64,000 nt of DNA from Enterobacter mori (GCF_025244905.1 NZ_CP104285.1:1550001-1614000); one strand, 5' to 3'. Numbered from the stretch's first letter, positions 1 to 11,143 are shown. A program made the numbers and translations. Notes: generated from the sequence alone by a model not told the origin.

Positions 1-427
1 TCCACTGCCAATCTACACGCCGGGTTTCGAAAACTACAACGATCCGCTTACCGCGAAATTCCCGCTGCAGCTGACCGGTTTCCATTACAAGGCCCGCGTC
101 CACTCAACCTACGGCAACGTCGACGTACTGAAAGCCGCGTGCCGCCAGGAGATGTGGATCAACCCGATGGATGCCAAAGCACGTGGAATAAACAATGGTG
201 ACCGCGTGCGTATCTTCAATGGTCGTGGTGAGGTACATATCGAAGCCAAAGTCACTCCGCGCATGATGCCTGGCGTTGTCGCGCTGGGGGAAGGGGCCTG
301 GTATAACCCGGATGCAAACCGTATTGACCAGGCGGGCAGTATTAACGTACTGACCACACAGCGGCCGTCGCCACTGGCGAAGGGCAACCCGTCCCACACG
401 AACCTTGTTCAGGTTGAAAAGGTGTAA
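1..427 (+). CDS. dmsA: Dimethyl sulfoxide reductase subunit A, 3' end only
   Basis: C-terminal 141 residues of the molybdopterin catalytic subunit of anaerobic DMSO/TMAO reductase; the reading frame is already open at base 2 and the gene starts left of the window. The tail contains the pterin-guanine-dinucleotide binding domain typical of the DMSO reductase family, with 'ARGINNGDRVRIFNGRGEV' followed by a 'VALGEGAWYNP' segment near the end. The protein reduces DMSO at the periplasmic face using electrons delivered by DmsB. It is followed after 10 bases by dmsB, as in the E. coli dmsABC operon. The promoter, Tat signal and [4Fe-4S] region are not visible. Identification is firm because dmsB and dmsC follow in order. 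Confidence 0.96.
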   Translation, partial: PLPIYTPGFENYNDPLTAKFPLQLTGFHYKARVHSTYGNVDVLKAACRQEMWINPMDAKARGINNGDRVRIFNGRGEVHIEAKVTPRMMPGVVALGEGAWYNPDANRIDQAGSINVLTTQRPSPLAKGNPSHTNLVQVEKV

Positions 428-437
428 GGAGTAACCG

Positions 438-1055
438 ATGACAACCCAGTATGGATTTTTTATTGATTCCAGCCGCTGCACAGGGTGTAAAACCTGCGAG
501 CTGGCCTGCAAAGATTACAAAGACCTGACACCGGACGTGAGCTTCCGCCGTATTTACGAATACGCCGGTGGCGACTGGCAGGAAGATAACGGCGTCTGGC
601 ATCAAAACGTCTTTGCCTACTACCTGTCGATTGCGTGCAACCACTGCGAAGATCCGGCTTGTACCAAAGTCTGTCCGAGCGGTGCGATGCACAAGCGTGA
701 AGACGGCTTTGTGGTAGTGGACGAAGATGTCTGCATCGGCTGCCGCTATTGCCACATGGCGTGTCCGTACGGTGCGCCGCAGTACAACGAAGCAAAAGGT
801 CATATGACCAAGTGCGACGGCTGCCACTCCCGCGTGGCCGACGGTAAAAAGCCGATCTGCGTGGAATCCTGCCCGCTGCGCGCGCTGGACTTTGGCCCGA
901 TTGAAGAGCTGCGTAAAAAACACGGCCAGCTTGCTGCCGTCGCGCCGCTGCCGTCCGCACACTTCACCAAACCGAGTATTGTCATTAAACCTAACGCCAA
1001 CAGCCGTCCTACAGGTGATACCACCGGCTATCTGGCAAACCCGAAGGAGGTGTGA
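438..1055 (+). CDS. dmsB: DMSO reductase iron-sulfur subunit B
   Basis: A 205-residue ferredoxin-like electron-transfer subunit that passes electrons from the quinol-oxidising membrane anchor DmsC to the molybdenum site of DmsA. Four cysteine clusters for four [4Fe-4S] centres are visible: C14-x2-C17-x2-C20-x3-C24; C67-x2-C70-x4-C75-x3-C79; C99-x2-C102-x2-C105-x3-C109; and a fourth group beginning 'CDGC' with 'CVESCP' after it. Cys102 matches the residue known in E. coli DmsB to tune a low-potential cluster. The length equals the E. coli protein. GGAG precedes the ATG, and the stop is one base before dmsC, indicating one operon. Confidence 0.98.
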   Translation: MTTQYGFFIDSSRCTGCKTCELACKDYKDLTPDVSFRRIYEYAGGDWQEDNGVWHQNVFAYYLSIACNHCEDPACTKVCPSGAMHKREDGFVVVDEDVCIGCRYCHMACPYGAPQYNEAKGHMTKCDGCHSRVADGKKPICVESCPLRALDFGPIEELRKKHGQLAAVAPLPSAHFTKPSIVIKPNANSRPTGDTTGYLANPKEV

Positions 1056-1056
1056 G

Positions 1057-1920
1057 ATGGGAAGTGGATGGCATGAATGGCCGCTGATGATCTTCACGGT
1101 CTTTGGGCAGTGTGTTGCGGGTGGCTTTATTGTGCTCGCGCTGGCGCTGTTAAAGGGTAATCTCAACGCTGAACAGCAGCAGCGTCTGGTGCTGAGCATG
1201 TTTAGCCTGTGGGTACTGATGGGGCTTGGCTTTATTGCTTCTACGCTGCACCTCGGTTCACCAATGCGCGCGTTCAACTCACTGAACCGCGTAGGCGCAT
1301 CGTCCCTTAGTAACGAGATTGCCAGTGGGGCGATTTTCTTTGCTGTTGGCGGGCTGGGCTGGCTGCTGGCTGCGCTGAATAAATTGCCTGCGGCTCTGCG
1401 CAACCTGTGGTTGATTGTGACGATGGTGCTGGGCGTAGTGTTCGTGTGGATGATGGTGCGTGTCTATAACACCATTGATACTGTCCCAACCTGGTACAGC
1501 GTCTGGACACCGATGAGCTTCTTCCTGACGATGTTTATTGGCGGTCCGCTGCTGGGCTACCTGCTGCTGCGTGTGGCAGGTGTGGATGGCTGGGCAATGC
1601 GGTTGCTGCCTGCCGTTTCGCTACTGGCTTTGGTCGTGAGCGTTGTGGTTGCGCTGATGCAAGGGGCGGAGCTGGCAACGATTCACAGTTCGATTCAGCA
1701 GGCATCTGCCCTGGTCCCGGATTACGGTTCTCTGATGGCCTGGCGCATCGTTCTGCTGGTCGCGGCGTTGGTATTCTGGATCGCCCCTCAGCTTAAAGGT
1801 TATCAGCCCGCGCTGCCGCTGCTGTCACTGGCCTTTGTGCTGGTACTGGCGGGTGAACTGATTGGCCGTGGTGTGTTCTACGGCTTGCATATGACCGTTG
1901 GTATGGCTATCGCCAGTTAG
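1057..1920 (+). CDS. dmsC: DMSO reductase membrane anchor subunit C
   Basis: A 287-residue integral membrane protein that anchors DmsAB to the inner membrane and oxidises menaquinol. About eight hydrophobic helices are visible across its length, with few charged residues between them. The start at 1057 was chosen because AAGGAGG lies just upstream, across the end of dmsB, because it gives 'MGSGWHEWPL', and because the length then equals E. coli DmsC. A longer in-frame extension to 892 lies inside dmsB and is rejected. The stop is followed by a strong hairpin terminator, so the operon ends here. In E. coli the operon is induced anaerobically by FNR and repressed by nitrate through NarL; those sites lie outside this window. 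Confidence 0.97.
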   Translation: MGSGWHEWPLMIFTVFGQCVAGGFIVLALALLKGNLNAEQQQRLVLSMFSLWVLMGLGFIASTLHLGSPMRAFNSLNRVGASSLSNEIASGAIFFAVGGLGWLLAALNKLPAALRNLWLIVTMVLGVVFVWMMVRVYNTIDTVPTWYSVWTPMSFFLTMFIGGPLLGYLLLRVAGVDGWAMRLLPAVSLLALVVSVVVALMQGAELATIHSSIQQASALVPDYGSLMAWRIVLLVAALVFWIAPQLKGYQPALPLLSLAFVLVLAGELIGRGVFYGLHMTVGMAIAS

Positions 1921-1940
1921 CGTTGTTTTTAGTTCTATCG

Positions 1941-1970
1941 AGCCGGGCCTGAGCGCCCGGCTTTTCTTTT
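1941..1970 (+). terminator. Rho-independent terminator of dmsABC
   Basis: Stem AGCCGGGC (1941-1948) pairs with GCCCGGCT (1955-1962) around a six-base loop and is followed by a T-rich tract. It lies 20 bases after the dmsC stop. Confidence 0.9.
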
Positions 1971-2193
1971 TCAATCATGAAATTTTTCGACTGTCGTTTT
2001 GTTTTAATTTTGGGCATTAATAAATAAAAACAGATACATAATTAATATCTATAGCAGGCGTGGCATTAGCAGGATAAGTTTTTTAAATCGACAGGGATCA
2101 TATTGTGCGTGGCGCGTAAATCAGTGGATTGACTTTGTTTTTGCCAGTGGCATGATGCGCACGAAATCTGAACTTCCTCACGGTTTTTAATCC

Positions 2194-3342
2194 ATGACCA
2201 CCTATACCCGGCCAGTGCTTCTGTTGCTCTGTGGCCTGCTTCTGTTGACCCTGGCGATCGCAGTGTTAAATACGCTCGTCCCGCTGTGGCTCGCCCATGA
2301 AAACTTACCGACCTGGCAGGTGGGTATGGTGAGCTCGTCCTTTTTTACCGGGAACCTGCTGGGCACATTATTAACCGGTAGCCTGATTAAGCGTTTTGGA
2401 TTTAATCGCAGCTATTATCTGGCTTCGCTGATTTTTGCCGCCGGCTGTGCCGGACTGGGCCTGATGGTTGGTTTCTGGAGCTGGATGGCATGGCGCTTTA
2501 TCGCTGGCGTTGGCTGCGCAATGATTTGGGTGGTGGTTGAAAGTGCGCTGATGTGCAGCGGTACCTCCCGCAACCGCGGACGCCTGCTGGCAGCCTATAT
2601 GATGGTTTACTACATTGGTACCGTGCTGGGTCAACTGATGGTCAGCAAGCTGCCAACCGATCTGATGAGCGTTCTGCCGTGGGTAACGGGCATGGTGCTG
2701 GCCGCGATCCTGCCGCTGCTCTTTACGCGCATTGTGAACCAGAACAGTGAACATCAGGAAGCAACGCACGTCTGGCCGATGCTGAGACTGCGTCAGGCGC
2801 GTCTGGGGGTTAACGGCTGCATTATCTCAGGGATTGTACTCGGCTCTCTCTATGGCCTGATGCCGCTCTATTTGAACCATCAGGGCGTGAGCGATTCCGG
2901 GATTGGTTTCTGGATGGCGGTAATGGTCAGCGCCGGTATTGTCGGGCAGTGGCCAATTGGTCGCCTGGCGGATCGTTTTGGACGCCTGCTGGTGCTGCGC
3001 GTTCAGGTCTTCGTGGTGATCATGGGTTGTCTTGCGATGCTCAGCAACGCCGCAATGGCTCCCGCCCTGTTTATTCTGGGGGCTGCGGGCTTTACGCTCT
3101 ATCCTGTTGCGATGGCCTGGGCCTGTGAGAAAGTGGAACATCATCAGCTCGTGGCGATGAACCAGGCACTGTTGTTGAGCTACACTATCGGCAGCCTGCT
3201 GGGGCCAACGTTTACCTCTGTGTTAATGCAGAATTATTCCGATAACCTGCTGTTTATTATGATTGCCAGCGTGTCGTTTATTTATTTACTCATGCTGCTT
3301 CGCAAAGCGGGCGAGCACCCAACACCAGTGGCACATGCCTGA
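2194..3342 (+). CDS. ycaD: MFS-type transporter YcaD
   Basis: A 382-residue major facilitator superfamily membrane protein, the length of E. coli YcaD. Around twelve hydrophobic segments are evident. The first half has a motif-A-like loop after helix 2 ('[12 protein letters not shown]', about residues 62-73) and the second half a pseudo-repeat of it ('[10 protein letters not shown]', about 254-263), the usual MFS duplication. The substrate is unknown. It is monocistronic here, between the dms terminator and its own terminator. In E. coli it is followed by ycaM, ycaN and ycaK, which are missing here. Confidence 0.93.
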   Translation: MTTYTRPVLLLLCGLLLLTLAIAVLNTLVPLWLAHENLPTWQVGMVSSSFFTGNLLGTLLTGSLIKRFGFNRSYYLASLIFAAGCAGLGLMVGFWSWMAWRFIAGVGCAMIWVVVESALMCSGTSRNRGRLLAAYMMVYYIGTVLGQLMVSKLPTDLMSVLPWVTGMVLAAILPLLFTRIVNQNSEHQEATHVWPMLRLRQARLGVNGCIISGIVLGSLYGLMPLYLNHQGVSDSGIGFWMAVMVSAGIVGQWPIGRLADRFGRLLVLRVQVFVVIMGCLAMLSNAAMAPALFILGAAGFTLYPVAMAWACEKVEHHQLVAMNQALLLSYTIGSLLGPTFTSVLMQNYSDNLLFIMIASVSFIYLLMLLRKAGEHPTPVAHA

Positions 3343-3350
3343 TTAAATAA

Positions 3351-3376
3351 AAGCCTGTCATCGACAGGCTTTTTTG
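3351..3376 (+). terminator. Rho-independent terminator of ycaD
   Basis: Perfect stem AAGCCTGTC (3351-3359) / GACAGGCTT (3363-3371), three-base loop ATC, then a run of T. Confidence 0.92.
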
Positions 3377-3465
3377 TCCCCATCACAACTAAGAGTTTTA
3401 CTTATTGTTTGTTTATTGCGCCAGGTGATAATTCACAGGAGTCCTACCACAATAAGGCAGCAATC

Positions 3466-3987
3466 ATGTCACTACGTCGTTTTTCCACTACTGTGCTTGC
3501 CGTAGTGTTGTCTTTAACGTTTGCAACTGCTCCGGTCATGGCTAATCCTGGCAACGGGAACGGCGGTGGTCACGGAAACGGTGGCGGACAAGGTGATGGC
3601 GGCAATCATGGCAACGGGAATTCTGGTGACCATGGTAATAAGCAAAATAGCGGTAAGGATAATCCAGGAAAATCGGATAAGAGCTTCAAAAACAGCAAAG
3701 ATGTCGGTAATGATGTCTACGCTCGCGTGAGCTTCGATCATGCCCGCCATCTGGCACTGAACTACGGCTTAACGGGCTATGATTCTCTGCCTCCAGGGAT
3801 TGCAAAAAACCTGGCGCGCGGTAAACCGCTGCCTCCGGGTATTGCGAAGAAAACCGTTCCAGCGTCTATGCTGGGTCAACTTCCTTCTTATCCGGGCTAT
3901 GAATGGCGGGTGGTGGGGGATGACCTGGTCTTAATCGCATTGAGTACTGCGATTGTGACCTCCGTTATTAACGGCGTCTTCAAATAG
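3466..3987 (+). CDS. Secreted CigR/RcnB-like protein
   Basis: A 173-residue exported protein. Residues 1-26 form a classical signal peptide (MSLRRF, hydrophobic core, cleavage expected after 'VMA'). Next comes a strongly biased stretch of about 50 residues rich in Gly, Asn and His (NPGNGNGGGHGNGGG-like). A compact C-terminal domain follows, with two 'LPPGIAK' repeats and ending 'ALSTAIVTSVINGVFK'. This layout resembles the CigR family of Salmonella SPI-3, whose C-terminal part is related to the periplasmic protein RcnB. The family link is from recognition of layout and motifs. The function here is unknown; metal binding by the His/Gly-rich region is only an inference. The ATG at 3466 was preferred over an upstream TTG at 3409 because it places the signal peptide at the N-terminus. 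It converges on pflA with a shared terminator. Confidence 0.8.
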   Translation: MSLRRFSTTVLAVVLSLTFATAPVMANPGNGNGGGHGNGGGQGDGGNHGNGNSGDHGNKQNSGKDNPGKSDKSFKNSKDVGNDVYARVSFDHARHLALNYGLTGYDSLPPGIAKNLARGKPLPPGIAKKTVPASMLGQLPSYPGYEWRVVGDDLVLIALSTAIVTSVINGVFK

Positions 3988-3995
3988 AATATAGA

Positions 3996-4020
3996 AAAGG
4001 CCCGGTGAAACCGGGCCTTT
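3996..4020. terminator. Bidirectional terminator between the cigR-like gene and pflA
   Basis: Perfect 11-bp stem AAAGGCCCGGT (3996-4006) / ACCGGGCCTTT (4010-4020), loop GAA. It lies between converging stop codons, with A-rich sequence on the left arm and T on the right, so it can serve both strands. Confidence 0.9.
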
Positions 4021-4022
4021 CT

Positions 4023-4763
4023 TTAATACATCACCTTGTGGCCGTACTGTTCAAGAATACCTTTGACGCGTTCCATGGTCTCTTTTTTCGGCGGCTTCAC
4101 GCCATCAAGCTTATATTCTTCGCCCATCGCCACCCACTTATGTTTACCGAGTTCGTGATAGGGCAGAAGCTCAATTTTCTCGACGTTGCCCATATCGCGG
4201 GTGAATTCCCCCAGGCGGTGCGCAGAATCATCATCATCTGACCAACCCGGCACTACCACGTAGCGGATCCAGGTTTTGATGCCTTTATCGGCAATGTATT
4301 TGGCAAATTCCAGCGTGCGATGGTTGGAGACGCCAACCAGGTTCTGGTGGATCTCATCATTCATCTGTTTGAGATCGAGCATGACCAGATCGGTCACTTC
4401 GAGCAGTTCATCAATAACCGGATCGTAGCGGCGTACAAAGCCATTAGTGTCGAGACAGGTATGGATGCCTTCCTTGCGGCAGGCACGGAACCAGTCCCGG
4501 ACAAATTCAGCCTGCAGAATGGCTTCACCGCCGGACGCCGTCACGCCGCCGCCGGACGCGTTCATAAAGTGGCGGTAGGTCACCACCTCTTTCATCAGAT
4601 CTTCAACGGTCACTTCTTTACCGCCGTGGGTATCCCAGGTGTCACGGTTATGGCAGTAGAGGCAGCGCATCAGGCAGCCCTGGAAAAAGGTGATAAAGCG
4701 GATACCCGGGCCATCGACGGTGCCACAGGATTCAAAGGAGTGAATGCGACCAATAATTGACAT
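4023..4763 (-). CDS. pflA: Pyruvate formate-lyase 1-activating enzyme
   Basis: A 246-residue radical-SAM enzyme that installs the glycyl radical on PflB under anaerobic conditions. The signature C30-x3-C34-x2-C37, counted from Met1, binds the [4Fe-4S] cluster and S-adenosylmethionine. The 'ASGGE' SAM-binding motif follows at about residues 77-81. The start at 4763 ('[10 protein letters not shown]') gives exactly the E. coli length; the frame stays open to 4817, but that extension is not conserved. About 200 bases with the pflB terminator separate it from pflB, so it probably has its own promoter as well as read-through, as in E. coli. Confidence 0.98.
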   Translation of the reverse strand: MSIIGRIHSFESCGTVDGPGIRFITFFQGCLMRCLYCHNRDTWDTHGGKEVTVEDLMKEVVTYRHFMNASGGGVTASGGEAILQAEFVRDWFRACRKEGIHTCLDTNGFVRRYDPVIDELLEVTDLVMLDLKQMNDEIHQNLVGVSNHRTLEFAKYIADKGIKTWIRYVVVPGWSDDDDSAHRLGEFTRDMGNVEKIELLPYHELGKHKWVAMGEEYKLDGVKPPKKETMERVKGILEQYGHKVMY

Positions 4764-4900
4764 TGCGGTGATATCTCCAGCATCGGCCCGTCCGGGACCT
4801 GAGTATGCACAGCTCAAAACCGGCTGTGTTAAGTCTGTTTTGGCTGTTATCCATCAAGTATAGATAGCGGACAAAAGAGACTGAGGCGGAGAGGGTGCTA

Positions 4901-4927
4901 AAAAGGCCCCACTTGCGTGGAGCCTTT
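4901..4927 (-). terminator. Terminator downstream of pflB
   Basis: On the minus strand AAAGGCTCCAC pairs with GTGGGGCCTTT across a four-base loop, one mismatch in the stem, followed by T residues. It lies 40 bases after the pflB stop and would limit read-through into pflA. Confidence 0.82.
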
Positions 4928-4966
4928 ATTGTACGCTTTTTAACGCGTTATTTCAGTCAATTCCAG

Positions 4967-7249
<2,283 letters not shown>

Positions 7250-7300
7250 GTAACACCTACCTTCTTAAGTGGATTTTTTATTTACTGCCTGAGACAACCC

Positions 7301-8158
7301 TTAATGATGGTCGTCGCCACGCAGGTAAATGACCCAGTATGTCAACCCAACTAACAGACCCCCACCGATAATGTTCCCGATAGTGACAGGGATCAGGTTA
7401 TCAGTAATGAAGTTCATGATAGTCAAGTGAGAGAAACTTTCCGGATTTGAACCAATCGCAGTCCAGAACTCCGGGCTCGCAAAGTTGCGGATAACAATCC
7501 CCATTGGGATCATGAACATATTCGCAATACTGTGCTCGAAGCCGCTGGCAACAAACATCGCAACCGGCAGAACCATAATCATGGCTTTGTCCATCAGGCT
7601 ACGACCCGAGTAGCTCATCCAGACGGCCAGGCAGACCATCAGGTTTGCGAGGATGCCGAGAGCAACAGCTTCGATAAATGTATGATGCATTTTGTGGTCA
7701 GCGGTTTGCAGGACGTTTAGCCCCCAGCCACCGTTGGCGGTCATGTACTCGCCAGAGAGCCACATCAACAGAACAAAGAGCAGACAGCCAATCAGGTTAC
7801 CAACATAGACGTTTAGCCAGTTGCGCGCCAGTTGACCCCAGGTAATTCTTCCGCTGGCTTTCGCCACAACAATCAGCACCGTAGAGGTGAAGAGGTCGGC
7901 GCCGCAGATGACGCAAAGAATCAGACCCAGCGAGAAGCAAATGCCGCCAATCAGTTTGGCCATGCCGAAAGGCATCCCGGCAGTACCGGTGGTGGCAGTG
8001 ATGTAGAAGACGAAAGCGATTGAGATGAACACACCGGCCGTGATCGCCAGATAGAACGTCTTCATCGGGTGTTTCGTTGCTTTATAGACACCTGCTTCTT
8101 CGGCAACTTTTGCCATTGCAGCTGGGAGTAAAAGATCAAAAGGGTTGTCAGCTTTCAC
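7301..8158 (-). CDS. focA: Formate channel FocA
   Basis: A 285-residue formate/nitrite transporter family protein that moves formate across the inner membrane as a pentameric channel. Six hydrophobic helices and the family pattern 'NIIGGGLLVG' near the C-terminus are present. The start is GTG at 8158 ('KADNPFDLLLP' follows), preceded by a GAGAG ribosome site. This gives the E. coli length; an ATG at 8200 would add a non-conserved, charged extension. The cytosolic N-terminus, which in E. coli interacts with PflB, is conserved. It is first gene of focA-pflB. Confidence 0.97.
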   Translation of the reverse strand: MKADNPFDLLLPAAMAKVAEEAGVYKATKHPMKTFYLAITAGVFISIAFVFYITATTGTAGMPFGMAKLIGGICFSLGLILCVICGADLFTSTVLIVVAKASGRITWGQLARNWLNVYVGNLIGCLLFVLLMWLSGEYMTANGGWGLNVLQTADHKMHHTFIEAVALGILANLMVCLAVWMSYSGRSLMDKAMIMVLPVAMFVASGFEHSIANMFMIPMGIVIRNFASPEFWTAIGSNPESFSHLTIMNFITDNLIPVTIGNIIGGGLLVGLTYWVIYLRGDDHH

Positions 8159-8218
8159 ACTAACTCTCTCTTTATTAAGTCGGCGACGAGATACTAACAA
8201 AGCATTATAGAAGAGAAA

Positions 8219-8232
8219 TTGATATAGATCAT
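8219..8232 (-). promoter_or_regulatory. FNR box upstream of focA
   Basis: TTGAT-ATAG-ATCAT matches the FNR consensus TTGAT-N4-ATCAA at nine of ten fixed positions. It lies about 60-75 bases upstream of the focA GTG. FNR activation of focA-pfl under anaerobiosis is established in E. coli. Confidence 0.75.
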
Positions 8233-8480
8233 ATCTCGCCTGGCTTATAGGCCCGCAGTGTGTATGGATTTACAGCGAATGCGGAGTAAGTATTTGATTA
8301 TCCGTATAAAAATAAATTTTAAAAGTTATGAAAAGAGTTGAATTATTTCGTTTGGCCTCCCGAAAACAGTTAATTAATATGGAGTATTTACCATAAAAAG
8401 TAACAATAAAGCGTGGGTAAATATTATTATATTCACCCATATTTAACTTTATTATTACAATCAACAGTCATTGCCGAAAA

Positions 8481-8511
8481 AATAAAAAACGGGGCAATGA
8501 AATTGCCCCGT
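8481..8511 (-). terminator. Terminator of ycaO
   Basis: Perfect stem ACGGGGCAAT (8489-8498) / ATTGCCCCGT (8502-8511), loop GAA. On the minus strand it is followed by a T-rich run (8481-8488). Confidence 0.92.
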
Positions 8512-8562
8512 AATATAGCCCAGACGATTGAATACGCCTACATCTGGTAATGTTATGTGCGC

Positions 8563-10323
8563 TTATTTTGACCAGTAAGCGGCTTTCGCCTTCTGTAATT
8601 TTTCATACGCTTTCAGCAGCGACTGATGCGCCGGGAAGGCTTTCAGATCGCTATCAACAGCCTGCAGGCCATAGAATGGCGCTTCGCCGCTCAGCGCCGC
8701 GCTGGCTGCTTCGACCGCGTCTGCACCGTACATACGAACAAAGGCATTCAGGTACTGCAGAGGTTCACGATCCTCTTCCTGCGCGAGCAGCAACAGCGTC
8801 TGAAGACAGCGGTAGTAGTTGGTGCGCTCGGCTGAGAAGACGGACTGGTTGAACTCCATGGTCCACTCGGTCCAGGCCAGGGCCTGATCCAGATCGCCAC
8901 CCGCGAGAGCCAGCATCGCTTTCAACTCACCAATACGCAGGGTGTACCAGCCGTTGTCTTTACCGGTCGCCAGACCCAGCAGTTCACGCACGCGGGTGAA
9001 GTCATCGTGACCTTCCTCATCCAGTTGGGCGATCAGGTTCAGATAATCTTCTTTTTCCCACTCGCTGCCCGGCAGAGCCAGCAGCGTTTCGCGCAGGTGC
9101 GCGCCCATGCTGTTATTTGCCAGCCACAGATCTTCAGCCGGGTAGATGTCGGACATGCCCGGAACAATAATGCGGCACGCGTAGACGCCGAGGTGTTCGT
9201 AGTCAGCAATATAGACGTCCTGGTCTTCCGCTTTGAAGATTGCCATCAGCGTGGCGAACTCTTCTTCCGTGGTACCGGCAAAACTCCAGTCCACGAACGG
9301 ATAGTCTGCATCCTGCTTAAACATGTCCCAGGAGATCAAACCGCTGGAGTCGATGAAGTGGGTTTCGAGGTTGGTATGCTCGGCCACTTCTTCATCGTCA
9401 AAGGTTGGTGGGGTGAACACGTCGAGATCTTTCAGGCTACGGCCCTGCAGCAGCTCGGTGACGGTACGCTCCAGCGCCACGCCGAAGTCCGGGTGCGCGC
9501 CGAAGGAGGCGAAGCAGGTACCGTTGGTTGGGTTAAACAGCACCACGCAGATAACGGGATATTTGCCGCCCAGCGAGCCGTCATAGGCAAAGATTGGGAA
9601 ACCTTCTGCTTCCAGCTTAGCGATGGATTCCACCACGCCCGGATAGCGCGCCAGCACGTCTGCCGGAATTTCAGGCAGGCTAATGGATTCGGCGATGATG
9701 CGGTTTTTGATGTGACGTTCGAAGACTTCAGACAGACCCTGCACGCGCGCTTCATTGCGGGTGTTACCGGCGGACATACCGTTAGACACATACAGGTTAC
9801 CGACGATGTTCATCGGGATGTAAACGGTCTTTTCGTCAGACTGGCGGGTAAACGGCAGGGCGCAGATACCGCGATCCTCATTACCGGACTGCAGATCGAT
9901 CAGCATGCTGGCAGTCAGTTCGTTATCTGGATCGTAGAACGCACGCAGGCGTGCGTCGAGAATGCCTTCCGGCAGTTCGTCATCTTCGGTCAGCGGGAAC
10001 CATTTTTCGTTCGGATAGTGAACGAACGGGCCATTAGCGATGGTTTCGCCCAGCCAGAAGTCAGCGAAGAAATAGTTAGTGGACAGACGCTCAAAATACT
10101 CACCCAGCGCAGAGGCCAGTGCCGCTTTTTTTGTTGCGCCTTTACCGTTGGTGAAGCACAGGGCACAGTCTTTATCGCGAATATGCACGGACCAGACATG
10201 CGGCACCGGATTGAGCCAGGAGGCTTCTTCGATATTAAAGCCCAGGTCGGTCAGTTTCTGCTGGAAGCGAGCGATGGAATCTTCCAGTGCGGCGTCTTTG
10301 CCGGGGATAAACGTTTGAGTCAT
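8563..10323 (-). CDS. ycaO: Ribosomal protein S12 methylthiotransferase accessory factor YcaO
   Basis: A 586-residue YcaO-domain protein. In E. coli it supports RimO-dependent beta-methylthiolation of ribosomal protein S12, and it is the founding member of the ATP-dependent YcaO superfamily that makes azolines in other bacteria. The ATP/Mg site is visible around 'KGATKKAALASALGEYFER', with E75 and E78, and a second glutamate helix at 'GLSEVFERHIKNR'. The C-terminal 180 residues are helical and repeat-like (TPR-type), as in the E. coli protein. There is no peptide precursor or partner cyclase nearby, so a natural-product role is unlikely. The start at 10323 gives the E. coli length. Own terminator downstream; divergent from ycaP. 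Confidence 0.96.
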   Translation of the reverse strand: MTQTFIPGKDAALEDSIARFQQKLTDLGFNIEEASWLNPVPHVWSVHIRDKDCALCFTNGKGATKKAALASALGEYFERLSTNYFFADFWLGETIANGPFVHYPNEKWFPLTEDDELPEGILDARLRAFYDPDNELTASMLIDLQSGNEDRGICALPFTRQSDEKTVYIPMNIVGNLYVSNGMSAGNTRNEARVQGLSEVFERHIKNRIIAESISLPEIPADVLARYPGVVESIAKLEAEGFPIFAYDGSLGGKYPVICVVLFNPTNGTCFASFGAHPDFGVALERTVTELLQGRSLKDLDVFTPPTFDDEEVAEHTNLETHFIDSSGLISWDMFKQDADYPFVDWSFAGTTEEEFATLMAIFKAEDQDVYIADYEHLGVYACRIIVPGMSDIYPAEDLWLANNSMGAHLRETLLALPGSEWEKEDYLNLIAQLDEEGHDDFTRVRELLGLATGKDNGWYTLRIGELKAMLALAGGDLDQALAWTEWTMEFNQSVFSAERTNYYRCLQTLLLLAQEEDREPLQYLNAFVRMYGADAVEAASAALSGEAPFYGLQAVDSDLKAFPAHQSLLKAYEKLQKAKAAYWSK

Positions 10324-10450
10324 GGCGTTCACTTTTATCGTACGTAAAGCGCGCAATGATACGGGTTTTGCGTGACGGGTGCTATCTCCGGCGAAAATAA
10401 AAGCCTGAGCTATGCTTATAGCCAGTAACCTACTGTTAAGGCATAGAAAA

Positions 10451-11143
10451 ATGAAAGCTTTCGATCTCCAGCGGATGGCGTTTGATAAAGTCCCTCCCGA
10501 GTTTTTAGGCGAAGTCGCGCTGCGCAGCCTGTATACCTTTGTACTGGTCTTCCTGTTTCTCAAGATAACCGGCCGTCGCGGCGTGAGGCAGATGTCGCTC
10601 TTTGAAGTGTTGATTATCCTGACGCTGGGATCGGCGGCGGGAGATGTCGCGTTTTACGACGATGTGCCGATGGTGCCGGTGTTTATCGTTTTTGTCTCAC
10701 TGGCGCTTCTTTACCGTCTTGTGATGTGGCTGATGTCGAAAAGCGAAAAGCTGGAAGATTTTTTCGAAGGAAAGCCGGTGGTCATTGTGGAAGACGGGCA
10801 GCTAGCCTGGGAAAACGTGCAAAGCGCCAATATGACCGAATTTGAGTTCTTTATGGAGCTGCGTCTGAATAGCGTTGAACAGCTCGGTCAGGTGCGGCTG
10901 GCGATCATGGAAACCAACGGGCAGATCAGCGTCTATTACTATGCTGACGATGACGTTAAGCCCGGCCTGTGTATCCTGCCGGATATGTTGATAGAGAGGT
11001 TCAAGGTTGTACCTGAAACAGGGGAGTATGCTTGCATAAAATGTAGTCATGTTGTGGGAATGCATGCGGGCGATCGTCAATTGTGCCCCCGCTGTGCAAA
11101 TCCGGAATGGACGAAGGTTAGCCGAGCCAAACGTATCACCTGA
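10451..11143 (+). CDS. ycaP: DUF421 membrane protein YcaP
   Basis: A 230-residue inner-membrane protein with about three N-terminal helices (residues 15-95) and a C-terminal cytosolic DUF421 domain. It ends in a zinc-ribbon-like pair 'CIKC' and 'CPRC'. The length equals E. coli YcaP. The function is unknown; related DUF421 proteins in Bacillus are membrane proteins linked to spore germination or stress. The start at 10451 ('MKAFDLQRM') is chosen over an ATG 39 bases upstream by conservation. It is transcribed away from ycaO and precedes serC by 160 bases. Confidence 0.92.
   Translation: MKAFDLQRMAFDKVPPEFLGEVALRSLYTFVLVFLFLKITGRRGVRQMSLFEVLIILTLGSAAGDVAFYDDVPMVPVFIVFVSLALLYRLVMWLMSKSEKLEDFFEGKPVVIVEDGQLAWENVQSANMTEFEFFMELRLNSVEQLGQVRLAIMETNGQISVYYYADDDVKPGLCILPDMLIERFKVVPETGEYACIKCSHVVGMHAGDRQLCPRCANPEWTKVSRAKRIT

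Larger units (their letters stand above)
8159..8562. other. Non-coding region between focA and ycaO
   Basis: About 400 bases without a supported gene, visibly AT-richer than its neighbours. It contains the FNR box (8219-8232), a near-perfect palindrome at 8414-8439 and the ycaO terminator (8481-8511). In E. coli the equivalent DNA carries several focA-pfl promoters and ArcA/FNR sites. An open frame at 8270-8464 (minus) shows no ribosome site or recognisable protein and is not called. Confidence 0.7.

Noticed and set aside
892..1056. N-terminal extension of dmsC to 892
   Set aside because: It lies inside dmsB in another frame; the start at 1057 has a ribosome site and gives the conserved length.
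3409..3465. TTG start extending the CigR-like protein by 19 residues
   Set aside because: It would bury the signal peptide; the ATG at 3466 starts exactly at a typical Arg-rich n-region.
8270..8464. 64-codon minus-strand frame upstream of focA
   Set aside because: Composition follows the AT-rich spacer, no ribosome site, no similarity that I recognise, and it spans regulatory DNA.
8563..10323. ycaO as part of a ribosomally made azoline peptide cluster
   Set aside because: No precursor peptide, dehydrogenase, protease or exporter is adjacent; the protein has the enterobacterial YcaO length, ATP-site residues and C-terminal repeat domain.
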